Below are positions 16,464-25,061 of a DNA stretch of 33,485 nt, piece by piece. Numbering within the stretch: the first letter of the stretch is position 1; the number at the start of each line of letters is the position of its first letter. Source of the stretch: Ideonella livida (GTDB taxonomy: Bacteria > Pseudomonadota > Gammaproteobacteria > Burkholderiales > Burkholderiaceae_C); contig NZ_JAAGOH010000041.1 of the NCBI RefSeq assembly GCF_010499455.1, positions 1 to 33,485 of the forward strand, in the 5' to 3' direction. Under the pieces are notes generated by a model, which ran no database searches, was not told where the DNA came from, and saw nothing but the letters and a program-made list of their open reading frames with translations. The position numbers were made by a program, and so were the translations under genes.

Positions 16464-16478
16464 GTTGAACCGTTCAAC
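16464..16478. other. parS-like palindrome, copy 3 (upstream of parA)
   Basis: GTTGAACCGTTCAAC lies 66 bp upstream of the parA start, between the partition operon and the origin region. It is identical to copy 2. Confidence 0.74.
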
Positions 16479-17332
16479 ACTGGGCATCTGGCGTTGATTC
16501 AATGTTAAAAAGCTCCGGGCCATAGGCTGCTTTAGGAGATTTAGTTCCTTCAAACCCTTTTAACTCTTTAGGTGGCAGAAAGCCTTTTACTGACAATCAC
16601 TTGCCTGACTTCAGGTGAGTGGATACGGGAGAGTTCGGAGGATTTTCGGGGCGAATTGGAGGGGATGCAGGGTGAAGTGGCGAGTTCACAGGAACATAGG
16701 TGCGGGGAAGCGGGGGCCTTTAACCACGGCGGCCAGCTGGGGTGGCCACGGTGCCACGCCGTTGCGCAAACCCGCCCTGACCCCAGCAAGCTAGCGCCCC
16801 AGCCCCGCGGCCACAGGAGGGTGTCGCCGATCTGGAGACTATTCGGGGGAGGCTGATCTTGTGTGAAGTTGCGGTTGGGCGTGGATTTTTGCCTTGCCCG
16901 TGACCCAGGGAGGTCGGCGTGTGGGGGGGCGAGACCCGTAGAAGTCTTGAGAGGTGAGGGTTTTCGGGGCGCGCGACGGTCCTGGGTTTTCCTGATAGTT
17001 CTCACCTGTGCCGTCATGGCGTGAACAAATGCCGTCCCTTCCCGTCTGGACGGTGGGTCGACTTGGCGCCTGCGTCCGGTTGGTCTCGTCGCCGGTTGGC
17101 TCGCGGATGGCGTGCGCCGCCCATCGAAAGATCTCCTGAAAACACTCACCTGTCTGAACTTTCGTCCGCGGACCGCCGCTTGCGGGCGTGTGTGGGCGTC
17201 TGTGGGGGACAGGCAAGGGCACCTGGCGACGGGTGCAATATGCGTTCACCTCTGCGCTTGGACGGCAGCTCGACGCCGGTGGTGGCCAGCCTTGAGGTGA
17301 GTCACCGGACTCACATCGCCGATACTTCCCCC
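16479..17332. other. Probable replication origin (oriV) with AGGTGAG iterons
   Basis: This roughly 850-bp gene-free stretch lies between parA and rep. It holds six copies of the core AGGTGAG or its complement: 16613-16619 (+), 16952-16958 (+), 17001-17007 (-), 17145-17151 (-), 17245-17251 (-, one mismatch) and 17295-17301 (+). Several share a longer unit of about 20 bp, AGGTGAG-N-GTTTTC-R-GG (best at 16952, and at 17145 on the reverse strand). A partial copy, GGAGGATTTTCGGGGC, lies near 16635-16650. An AT-rich segment at about 16500-16605 is a candidate unwinding region. Iterons beside a Rep_3-type gene are the classic layout. I found no clear consensus DnaA box by eye. The open frames here are shadows. 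Confidence 0.68.
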
Positions 17333-18955
17333 ATGGCGACCCGAAAGACGACGGTGAGACGCAGTCCTCACCTTCCGGCGGCCGATGCGCTCGGCGCCGA
17401 CTTGCCGTCCCGGCCCTTGCGGCCGGTGGCGGCGCCCTCCCCTGCCCTGCGCAAGCCGGTCAACACTTTGGCCATCGTGCCCAAGTCCACCCGCATCACC
17501 TCGTTGGGGCGCAAGGCCTACAACGTGCTGCTCTTCATGGCGCAGGACCAGGGTTTGGACAAGGACGTGTTCCGGGCGCCCCTGGACCGTGTGGTCAAGG
17601 GCGTGGATTTCGATTCCCATGACCATGAACTGATCAAGAAGCACCTGCGGGCCATGGTCTCCACCACGGTGGAGTGGCAGTCCCCCACTACCGGCGAGGG
17701 GGCGGCATGGAACGTTTCGGGCTTGCTGGCCCATGCTCGCATCGCCAAGGAGCGGGGGCAGGTGTGGGTGGAATGGTCCTACGCGGTCAACCTCAAGCAG
17801 GAGTTGCTGGAGCCGACCGTGTTCGCCCGCTTGAAGCTGGAGGTCATCAGCCAGCTGCGCTCGCACGCGGGCATCTCCCTGTATGAGATCTGCACCCGTT
17901 ACAAGGATGTGGGGCGCACCGCACGCCAGCCTTGGCGCTGGTGGCGCCCGGTTCTCAGCGGTCAACCGGAGACAGAACGCACCGCCCGGCTGGAGTACCG
18001 CATCTTCAAGCGCGACACGCTCAAGCCGGCTATAGCCGAAGTCAACGCCATCACCGACCTGGAGGTGGAACTGCTGGAGCACAAAGAGGGTCGCTCCGTG
18101 GGCGAGATCCAGTTCCTCATCCGGCCCAAGCCCCAGGCGTCGTTGGGTCTGACCACGCCGCTGGAGCCCGTGGACATGGCGCTGGTGGGGCAGGCGGCCG
18201 GCCTGGGGGTGGAGGAGTCCAAGCTGGAGTCGCTGGTGGCTGAGTTTGGCGAGGCGGCGGTGGCAGCCGGCCTCAAGACCTTGTCGCAGCGCCAGGCCCA
18301 CGAGTACCCGGCTCCGGTGCGCGACCCCGCACGCTATCTGCGCTCCTTGATGCCGGGCGAGGCGGCCAAGCTGGCCACTGCGCTGCAGGCGGCCGAGCCC
18401 GGCCACCCGGCGTCTCGGTCAGCGCTGGTGCCGCCCGAGTCTGGGGGCCACGGTGCAGCACCGGCCAGCCGGCCGTCGTTGGCCCCCGCGGCGCGGCCTG
18501 CGTCGGTCGGATCCGGGGTGGCGCCGGTCGCGCCGTCGCGGGCTGCGGGGGCGCTGCCCGCAGGGGCTGGCCTGGCGGGCGGCGTGGGCAGCACGGGCCA
18601 CGGGGTGGCGGGCGGCACGCCCACCCACCTGGCGGCCATGGGCCGCGATGCGCAGACGAGGCGGCAGGCCCGGTGGACGGAGGAGTGGATCCGGCGCAGA
18701 CGTGAGCAGGTGATCGAGGAGATTCGGCAGATGTCGCCGGAGATCCAGGCCGAGCTGGTGCAGCAGCTCCTCGCCGACATGGAGCGGCGTCAGGTCCATC
18801 CGTCGATCCGCAAGCGGCTGCAGACCAGTGGCTGGCAGCATCCTCTGGTGCTCACGGAGATGGTGCGTTTCTATGCCGTGGGCAGCCGTGGCGAACACTG
18901 GGACCAGCCCAGTGCGCAGGACCTGCTGGCGGTGGCCGCCGAGCTGGGGGACTGA
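17333..18955 (+). CDS. Replication initiation protein (Rep_3 superfamily)
   Basis: About 540 residues, with two winged-helix domains typical of iteron-binding initiators. The core runs from about residue 45 to 260: LAIVPKSTRITSLGRKAYNVLLFMAQ, ending with the conserved SHAGISLYEICTRYKDVGRTARQPWRWWRPVLSG and then RIFKRDTLKPAIAEVNAITDLEVELLEHKEGRSVGEIQFLI. An Ala/Pro/Gly-rich linker (about 340-440) separates this from a charged C-terminal segment, RWTEEWIRRRREQVIEEIRQMSPEI. I start at ATG 17333 (MATRKTTVRR). The frame extends upstream to 17021, but that part overlaps the iterons and has no family character. The protein should bind the repeats just upstream and open the origin. This argues for a plasmid- or chromid-type replicon. 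Confidence 0.88.
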   Translation: MATRKTTVRRSPHLPAADALGADLPSRPLRPVAAPSPALRKPVNTLAIVPKSTRITSLGRKAYNVLLFMAQDQGLDKDVFRAPLDRVVKGVDFDSHDHELIKKHLRAMVSTTVEWQSPTTGEGAAWNVSGLLAHARIAKERGQVWVEWSYAVNLKQELLEPTVFARLKLEVISQLRSHAGISLYEICTRYKDVGRTARQPWRWWRPVLSGQPETERTARLEYRIFKRDTLKPAIAEVNAITDLEVELLEHKEGRSVGEIQFLIRPKPQASLGLTTPLEPVDMALVGQAAGLGVEESKLESLVAEFGEAAVAAGLKTLSQRQAHEYPAPVRDPARYLRSLMPGEAAKLATALQAAEPGHPASRSALVPPESGGHGAAPASRPSLAPAARPASVGSGVAPVAPSRAAGALPAGAGLAGGVGSTGHGVAGGTPTHLAAMGRDAQTRRQARWTEEWIRRRREQVIEEIRQMSPEIQAELVQQLLADMERRQVHPSIRKRLQTSGWQHPLVLTEMVRFYAVGSRGEHWDQPSAQDLLAVAAELGD

Positions 18956-18992
18956 TCTGCCTTCCGCGCCGGTGGGCCGGGGCGCCCGTCGC

Positions 18993-19037
18993 CCCAAAAC
19001 GCCGAAAGGCCGGGAGCTGCCCGGCCTTTCGGCTTTT
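18993..19037. terminator. Bidirectional terminator between rep and the DUF4148 gene
   Basis: A perfect 14-bp stem, GCCGAAAGGCCGGG (19001-19014) with its complement at 19020-19033 and a 5-base loop, is followed by TTTT on the + strand and has AAAA before it. It can stop transcription of rep from the left and of the DUF4148 gene from the right. It is part of the duplicated block. Confidence 0.85.
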
Positions 19038-19068
19038 CATGCCCGCGGCCAGGGGCCGCGGGGTGGCC

Positions 19069-19563
19069 TCACTGGGCCTGGCGGTAGCGGGCCGGGTAGA
19101 GGTTCTTGAGCAGCTCGTGGCTGGTGTCGTCGGCGGCGATGTTGCCGGTGCGCACGGCCTCGGCCAGCTCGGCGCGGACCTGCTCGCGGGTCTTGAGCAC
19201 GGCCACCGTGCGGGCCGGGAAGCGGGCGGGCTGGACCTCATGGGCCTTGGCCAGGGTGTCGAAGTCGACCACCAAGTTGCCGGTGCGGGCGGCCTCGGCC
19301 AGCTCGGCGCGCACCTGGTCGCGGGACTTGGCGATCACGGGTTCGTCGGCGGCGTAGCGCTCGGGGTGGACCTCGCGCAGCAGCCGGCCGGTGTCGTCCA
19401 GGGCGGGCATCTGGCCGGTGCGCAGGGCCTCGGCCAGCTCGGCGCGCACTTGCGCGCGGGTCTTGGGGGTGGGGGTGTCGTGGGTGTCGGTGGCCAGGGC
19501 GGCGCCGGAGAAGGCGGTGCCCAGGGCGAGGACCAGGGCGGAGACGGTACGGGCGGTGTTCAT
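19069..19563 (-). CDS. DUF4148 protein with three 45-residue repeats, copy 1
   Basis: This 164-residue exported protein has a signal peptide (about 1-25, ending AALAT). Three tandem units start at Lys34, Lys79 and Lys124, exactly 45 residues apart. Each reads roughly K-T/S-R-x-Q-V-R-A-E-L-A-E-A-x-R-T-G-N and ends near P-A/E-R-Y/F. DUF4148 proteins are common small periplasmic proteins of Burkholderiales with no known function, and most have a single unit. The upstream region has GTTCCAG-tccgc-CTGGAAC (19620-19638), a hairpin or operator, and an AT-rich stretch at 19690-19765 that is the likely promoter. The protein is identical to the second copy at 27080. Confidence 0.88.
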   Translation of the reverse strand: MNTARTVSALVLALGTAFSGAALATDTHDTPTPKTRAQVRAELAEALRTGQMPALDDTGRLLREVHPERYAADEPVIAKSRDQVRAELAEAARTGNLVVDFDTLAKAHEVQPARFPARTVAVLKTREQVRAELAEAVRTGNIAADDTSHELLKNLYPARYRQAQ

Positions 19564-19619
19564 GAGGTTTCCTTTCGATCGTTGTCAGCCAGGCAGAGGG
19601 GCTGGTGAACCGGGGGTTC

Positions 19620-19638
19620 GTTCCAGTCCGCCTGGAAC
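19620..19638. promoter_or_regulatory. Inverted repeat upstream of DUF4148 copy 1
   Basis: GTTCCAG and CTGGAAC are separated by five bases, 57 bp before the start codon. It could be an operator or a leader hairpin. The same element is present upstream of copy 2 (27631-27649). Confidence 0.45.
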
Positions 19639-19784
19639 CTGCGTCGAAGAGGCGTCGGCTTGCAGTCGTGTGTCAGGCGTCTCGTCGATGGGATGAACTG
19701 TAAATTTCCATTCCCGCTAGAAAAACCAGCCCGCCAGCAATTGGCTATTGCTGAAAACGAAACAAACCGGGGCTTGAAAACCGT

Positions 19785-19800
19785 GCCCCCTTAAGGGGGC
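19785..19800 (-). terminator. Possible terminator after the indolepyruvate oxidoreductase gene
   Basis: GCCCCCTTAAGGGGGC is a 16-bp perfect palindrome 13 bp past the stop of the reverse-strand oxidoreductase frame, followed on that strand by CACGGTTTTC. The stem is strong but would have a very short loop and a weak T run, so its function is uncertain. Confidence 0.45.
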
Positions 19801-19812
19801 CGGCTGTCCGGT

Positions 19813-22800
19813 TCACAGCCGGGTGATGGCCACCCCTTTGAACTGCCCGGCGACGGGAGCTTCCAGCCCGGCCACCGCGGGTGCGCCTGGCATGGCAAAG
19901 CGATCGGGCCAGGCACGGTGCAGCAGCTCGGCCTCGCGGCGGCGGGCCAGGGTCAGGGCCGCCAGCTTGACGTGGCCGAAGCCGCGCACGCTCAAGGGCA
20001 AGGCGGCGATCTGCCGGGCCAGGCCCAGGGTGCGGGCGTCGGGCGCGGGGCCCAGGTCGGTCAGCAGTTGCGCCACACGGGCTTCAAACTGCGAGATGAG
20101 TTCTCGCTCGGTGCGTCGCTCCTCCGTATGGCCGAAGGGGTCCAGCCAGTGGCCGCGCAGGCCCCGGGCCGCCGCCATCACGCGCAGCGCCGGGCGCAGC
20201 CAGCGGCCGGAGAAGGTCCACTTGCGGGGCGGCCGCCCGTCGCGTGGGCGGGACAGCAGCGGTGGCGCCAGATGGAAGTGCAGCGTCAGGTCCCCTTCGA
20301 ACTGCCGGGCCAGTGCCGCATCGAAGTCCGGGTCGCTGTAGAGCCGGGCCACCTCGTATTCATCCTTGTAGCTCATCAGCCGCAGCAGGCTGCGGGCCAC
20401 GGTATGGGTGAAAGGCAAGGCAGTGGCCTCGCCGGTGGGTGGCGTGCCGTGTGTGGGGGCGTTCCAGGCGGCTTCATGGGCTTGCACCTGGGCCACGGTG
20501 GCTTGCCAGCGCGCTGCCCAGGCCGGGTTTTGCCAGGCGCTCAGCAGGGCTTGGCCACGCGCGAGCAGGGCGGGCAGAGGTTCGTCTTCGGGGCGGGCCG
20601 GCGTCCCCAGGCGCTCGTCGGCCAAGCGGCGCAGGGCCATGGGGTCGGCTGCGGCCAGCCGGCCCAGGGCCAGGGCCTGGCGGTTGGCGGCCACGGCCAC
20701 GCCGTTGAGTTCGATGGCGCGGTGCAGCGCGGCCAGGCCCACGGGCACCAGCCCGCGTTGCCAGGCCCAGCCCAGCGCCACGATGTTGGCGGCCTGGGTG
20801 TCGCCCAGAAAGGTCTCGGCCAGGGCGTGGGCGTCAAAGGTTTCGACCTGCGCCTCGCCGGCGGCAAAGTGCATCTTGGCCAGCAACTGCGGGGCCTGGA
20901 TCTCGGCGTCGGGGCGGGAGAGCACTTCGGCCACCGGCGTCTCGTGCACATTGGCCAGGATGCGGGTGCGGCCGTGGCGCACGGTCTGCAGTGCGTCGGG
21001 CGAGGCGCCCACCACCAGGTCGCAGGCCAGCAAGGCGTCGGCCTGCTGGGTGTCGATGCGCACCTGGTGCAGTTAGCCCGCCCACTCGGCCAGGCGTACA
21101 AAGCTCAGCACGGCGCCGCCCTTCTGCGCAAAGCCCATGAAGTCCAGCACGCTGGCGGCGCGCCCTTCCAGGTGGGCGGCCATGGTGATGAGGGCGCCCA
21201 CCGTCACCACACCGGTGCCACCCACGCCAGTGACCAGCAAGTCCCAGGGGCCGCGCCAGTCATGCGTGGGCGGCATGGCCAGGGCGGCCACGGCCGCCTG
21301 AAAAGCTGCAGCACGGCCAGGTGCCGCCCCAGCGGCTGCGCCACCGGTGGCCGGGCCCAGCACGCCCACCGGGCGGCGCAGGCGCCCGCCGGTCACGCTG
21401 ACAAAGCTGGGGCAGAAGCCGTCGCTGCAGCGGTAGTCCTTGTTGCAGGCGGTCTGGTCCACCCGGCGCTTGCGGCCGGCCACGGTTTCCAGCGGCTGCA
21501 CGGCCACGCAGTTGCTTTGCGCGGTGCAGTCGCCGCAGCCTTCGCACACCGGGTCATGGATGTAGAGGCGGCGCTCGGGATCGGCCAGCTGGCCCTTTTT
21601 GCGGCGGCGGCGCTTCTCTGCGGCGCAGGTCTGCTCGTAGATCAGCACCGTCACGCCGGGCAGCTCGCGCAGTTCGCGCTGCACGGCGTCCAGCGCGCTC
21701 CGGTCATGGAAGGTGGTGCCGGCCGGAAAGCGCCCGCGCTGACCGTCGTACTGCTCAATGGCGTCGCTGAGGACGGCGATGCGGCGCACGCCCTCGGCCT
21801 CCACCTGGCGGGCGATCGCGTCCACGCTTTGCGGGCCGTCCACCGGTTGGCCGCCGGTCATGGCCACCGCGTCGTTGAACAGGATCTTGTAGGTCAGCGT
21901 GGCCCGGGCCGCCACGGCCTGGCGGATGGCCAGCAGGCCCGAGTGGTAGTAGGTGCCGTCGCCCAGGTTCTGGAACACATGCGGCGTGCGGGTGAAGGCG
22001 GCATGGGAGATCCAGTCCACGCCCTCGCCGCCCATCTGGATCAGGCCGGCGGTGCTGCGCTCCATCCAGTTGGCCATGAAGTGGCAGCCGATGCCGGCGC
22101 GCGCGGTGCTGCCCTCAGGCACCTTGGTGCTGGTGTTATGCGGGCAGCCGGCGCAGAACCAGGGCTGGCGCTTGACCGCATCGGCGCTGTTGTGCAGCAG
22201 CTCGGGCAGCGTGAAGTCACGCACATGCTGCAGATGCTCATCGAAGGTGGTGTGGTCGGGGAAGTGGCGGTGCAGCCAGTGCGCCACCACCTCGATCAGG
22301 CGTGAGGGCCGCAGCTCACCCAGGGCCGAGATGAGCGGCTGGCCGTGCAGGTCGGTCTTGCCCACCAGGGCCGGGCGTTGCCCCTCGGGCGCGTTGTAGA
22401 AGAGCTGGCGCAGCTGGGCTTCCACCAGGCCCGCCTTCTCCTCCACCACCAGCACCTCCTGCAGGCCCTGGGCAAAGGCCTGCACGCCGGTGGTCTCCAG
22501 CGGCCAGGCCAGGCCCACCTTGTAGAGGCGCACCCCGGCGTCTTCCAGCATGGCCGGGGTGATGCCCAGGCGGCGCAGCACCTCCATCAGGTCATGGTGG
22601 GCCTTGCCGCAGGTGAGCAGGCCCACCCGCGCCTGCGGGCTGGGGATGAGCAGGCGGTCCAGCCGGTGCACACGGGCGAAGGCGGCCACAGCGGCGTGCT
22701 TGTCGGCCAGCCGGGATTCGATGCGCAGCGAGGGCAGGTCGGGCCAACGGTAGTGCAGGCCGTCGGCCGGTGGCTGGTGGCCGGTGGCGGCCCGCACCGC

Positions 22801-23544
22801 GGCGGCGGTGGCCACCGGGTCGGCCCAGGCGGCGGTGCGCTCGGCCAGGGCGTCCAGGTCCAGTGTGGTGGCGCTTTCCACCACCTCAGAAAGGGCGGCC
22901 AGCCCCACCCAGCAGCCGCTGTAGCGCGACAGGGCGTAGCCATACAGCCCGTACTCGACGATCTCGCCCACGTCCGCCGGTTGCAGCACCGGCAGGCCCC
23001 AGGCGCTGAACACGCCGTCGCTCTGGTGCGGCATGGACGAGGACACGCAACCGTGGTCATCGCCCGCCACCACCAGCACGCCGCCGTGGGGCGAGCTGCC
23101 ATAGGCGTTGCCGTGCTTGAGCGCATCGCCCGCGCGGTCCACGCCCGGGCCTTTGCCGTACCACAGGCCGAACACGCCCTGCACCGTGCGCTCGGGGTCG
23201 CTCTCCACCCGCTGGGTGCCCAGCACCTGGGTGGCGGCCAGCTCCTCGTTGATGGCCGGCTGGAAGCGGATGCCGGCGGCCGCAAAGCGCTCGCCCGCGC
23301 GCCACACCGCGCTGTCGACCATGCCCAGCGGCGAGCCGCGGTAGCCGCTCAGGAAGCCCCGGGTGTCCAGCCCGGCGGCGGCATCGCGTGCGCGCTGCAT
23401 CAGCAGGATGCGCAGCAGCGCCTGAGTGCCGGTGAGGAACACGGTGCCTTCGGTGGCCCACAGGCTGTCGCTGAGTTGGTAGTCCGGACGGCGCAGGGTG
23501 TCGGGGGCCAGGGCGGGCGTTGGGGTCAGGTCGGCGGCGTTCAT
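19813..23544 (-). pseudogene. Fused indolepyruvate ferredoxin oxidoreductase, interrupted by an in-frame TAA
   Basis: The whole locus encodes a 1,243-codon fused enzyme of the type that converts indolepyruvate or related aryl/branched 2-oxoacids to acyl-CoA with reduction of ferredoxin. The first open part (23544 down to 21073, 823 residues) has the thiamine-diphosphate domains and an iron-sulfur segment, DPVCEGCGDCTAQSNCVAV followed by more Cys in CNKDYRCSDGFCPSF. It then starts the gamma domain, LLVTGVGGTGVVTVGALITMAA. At 21073-21075 the codon is TAA. The same frame resumes at once as LHQVRIDTQQADALLACDLVVGAS and runs 416 residues to 19813. One substitution (for instance GAA or CAA to TAA) explains it. 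The stop falls inside the gamma domain, so two separate functional chains look unlikely. Restart at GTG 21063, readthrough or a sequencing error remain possible. It is divergent from an Lrp-type regulator. Confidence 0.82.
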
Positions 23545-23611
23545 GCGACCGGATTCTTCGGGGCCCTGGGGAAAACAGGCATCTTGTCTGGCCCCCGCCC
23601 CGGCTCCAATG

Positions 23612-23626
23612 GAGAAGGAAATTCTC
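23612..23626. promoter_or_regulatory. Candidate Lrp/AsnC-type site in the divergent promoter
   Basis: GAGAA-GGAAA-TTCTC is a 15-bp imperfect palindrome in the 92-bp gap between the oxidoreductase gene and the Lrp-type regulator, 10 bp before the regulator start. Size and symmetry fit an Lrp-family site, but the match is short. Confidence 0.45.
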
Positions 23627-23636
23627 GGAACATGCC

Positions 23637-24128
23637 ATGGATGAGAACAAATCGGTTTCTCTGGACCGCTACAGCCTGAAGATCCTGCGCGAGCTGCAGC
23701 GCGATGCCCGCCAGACGGTGCAGCAGCTGGCCGAGGCCGTGGGCCTGTCGGCCACCCCCTGCTGGAAGCGCATCAAGGACATGGAGGCCGCCGGCGTCAT
23801 CACCGGCTACAGCGCCCTGGTCAACCGCGAGCGGGTGGGCCTGGGCCTGGCGGTGGTGGTGGAGGTGAACCTCTCCCAGCACACCGAGGAGCTGGTGCAG
23901 CGGTTTGAGCAGACCGTGCGCGACTGCCCGCAGATCGTGCGCTGCCTGTCCACCACCGGTCAGGCCGACTACATCCTCACCGTGCTGGTGGAGAGCGTGC
24001 CGGCCTATGAGCGCTTCCTGCACGGCACGCTGTTCCGCCTGCCCGGTGTCACCCATGTGCGCTCCTCCATCGTGCTCAAGGAGGTGAAGGCGGCGGTGGC
24101 CCTGCCCATGGGCGACGGCGGCGGCTGA
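23637..24128 (+). CDS. Lrp/AsnC-family transcriptional regulator
   Basis: This 163-residue regulator has an N-terminal helix-turn-helix (LDRYSLKILRELQRDARQTVQQLAEAVGLSATPCWKRIKDMEAAGVITGY, about 9-58), very characteristic of the family. A C-terminal RAM/AsnC ligand domain follows, with VRCLSTTGQADYILTVLVESVPAYERFL. ATG 23637 was chosen because the family start MDENKSVSLDRYSLKIL follows. It lies divergent from the indolepyruvate oxidoreductase locus. In many Proteobacteria such neighbours sense an amino acid and activate its catabolic enzyme, so it probably controlled that gene in response to an aromatic or branched-chain amino acid (inferred). Confidence 0.92.
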   Translation: MDENKSVSLDRYSLKILRELQRDARQTVQQLAEAVGLSATPCWKRIKDMEAAGVITGYSALVNRERVGLGLAVVVEVNLSQHTEELVQRFEQTVRDCPQIVRCLSTTGQADYILTVLVESVPAYERFLHGTLFRLPGVTHVRSSIVLKEVKAAVALPMGDGGG

Positions 24129-24228
24129 GGCCGCTGCCCGGCCGGTGCACCCGCCGGCAGGCACTCAACTCGGCTGGCCGGCGGCCGATAGACGACCGAC
24201 GAACCCTGGTCTCGTCTGGAGTGTGCCC

Positions 24229-25035
24229 ATGTCCCGTCGTCTGCTGCGCCGTCCCCCACCTGTCGCCCCGCGTGCGGCCGTGGCCCCTGCCCTGTCCCCG
24301 GCCGCGCGCCTGGGCGTGGGCTCTCTGTCCCTGGTGGTCGTGGCCACCGCCTTGGCACTGGCACCCGGCACGGCGCGGGCGGACACGGTGACCGTGCAGC
24401 GGCTGGATCCTCAGCCCTTTGCCAACGTCAGCCTGCGCCTGTTTGGTCGCAGCTACAGCGACCTGGCCGGGGAGCTCACCCTCACCTCCGGCCAGTCCAG
24501 CTTCGCGGCGTACTGCATCGAGCTGACCCAGCCCGCCTACCTCGGCAGCCGCGCCAACTACAGCGTCAGCACGGTGTCCTCCAGCGCGCTCTCACGCCTG
24601 TTCACCGTGGCGGGGCTGGACAGCGGCCACATGAGCACGGACCGGGTGGATACCGCCGCTGAGATGGTGGCCCTGCAACTGGCGGTCTGGGAGACGGTCT
24701 ACGACGGCCTGGGTGGTTCGCTGGCCAGCGGCAACTTCAGTGTGGCGGGCGTGTCCTCGTCCTACGCCACGGCCTGGACGCTGGCCCAGGGCTATCTGCA
24801 GGCCGCCTACCAGCTCACCGACACCAGCCTTTATGCCGGCAGCACCCTGCTGCGCTATGCCAACCCCAGCCTGCAGGACTTTGTCGCCTACACCCCGGCG
24901 CCGCCCCAAGTCACCCCGGTCTCCGTGGTGCCGGAGCCCCAGACCGCGCTGATGCTGGGGGCTGGCCTGGCCACCGTGGCCCTGGTGGGCTGGCGTCGGC
25001 GCCGCCAGCCCTGGGTCCAGGGCGAGCGGACCTGA
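24229..25035 (+). CDS. PEP-CTERM sorting-domain protein, exported
   Basis: This 268-residue protein has an Arg-rich N terminus followed by a hydrophobic signal (about 30-46, ending GTARAD). It ends in a PEP-CTERM tail: VPEPQTALMLGAGLATVALVGWRRRRQ, that is VPEP, a membrane helix and an Arg cluster. Such tails are recognised and cut by an exosortase, usually in strains that make exopolysaccharide. The middle has SFAAYCIELTQ and LQLAVWETVYDG, a pattern seen in thioester-like surface domains, where the Cys would form the bond. No exosortase gene is in the window. ATG 24229 is preceded by CTGGAG. It lies about 100 bp after the Lrp gene on the same strand but looks unrelated. Confidence 0.82.
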   Translation: MSRRLLRRPPPVAPRAAVAPALSPAARLGVGSLSLVVVATALALAPGTARADTVTVQRLDPQPFANVSLRLFGRSYSDLAGELTLTSGQSSFAAYCIELTQPAYLGSRANYSVSTVSSSALSRLFTVAGLDSGHMSTDRVDTAAEMVALQLAVWETVYDGLGGSLASGNFSVAGVSSSYATAWTLAQGYLQAAYQLTDTSLYAGSTLLRYANPSLQDFVAYTPAPPQVTPVSVVPEPQTALMLGAGLATVALVGWRRRRQPWVQGERT

Positions 25036-25061
25036 GCGCGGGCGGGTGCAGTCCCGGCGGG

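Larger units (their letters stand above)
18990..19766. repeat. 777-bp duplicated segment, copy 1
   Basis: This block matches 27001-27777 in the same orientation, at an offset of exactly 8,011 bp. The only difference I see is 19720 G versus 27731 A. It contains a bidirectional terminator, the whole DUF4148 gene, and about 200 bp of its upstream region. No inverted terminal repeats, target duplication or transposase are associated with it. Confidence 0.93.

Noticed and set aside
16568-17249. Several frames between parA and rep
   Set aside because: They coincide with the iteron repeats and have no protein-family character; the origin interpretation explains the region better.
17021-17332. Upstream extension of the rep frame
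   Set aside because: This part is translated iteron DNA; the Rep-like sequence begins only after ATG 17333.
18990-19766. The 777-bp repeat as an insertion sequence or MITE
   Set aside because: It has no terminal inverted repeats or target duplications and carries a normal exported-protein gene with its own promoter and terminator.
19918-22305. A 795-codon frame on the + strand opposite the oxidoreductase gene
   Set aside because: It is a Gly/Gln/His-rich antisense shadow of a very GC-rich gene and has no domain pattern.
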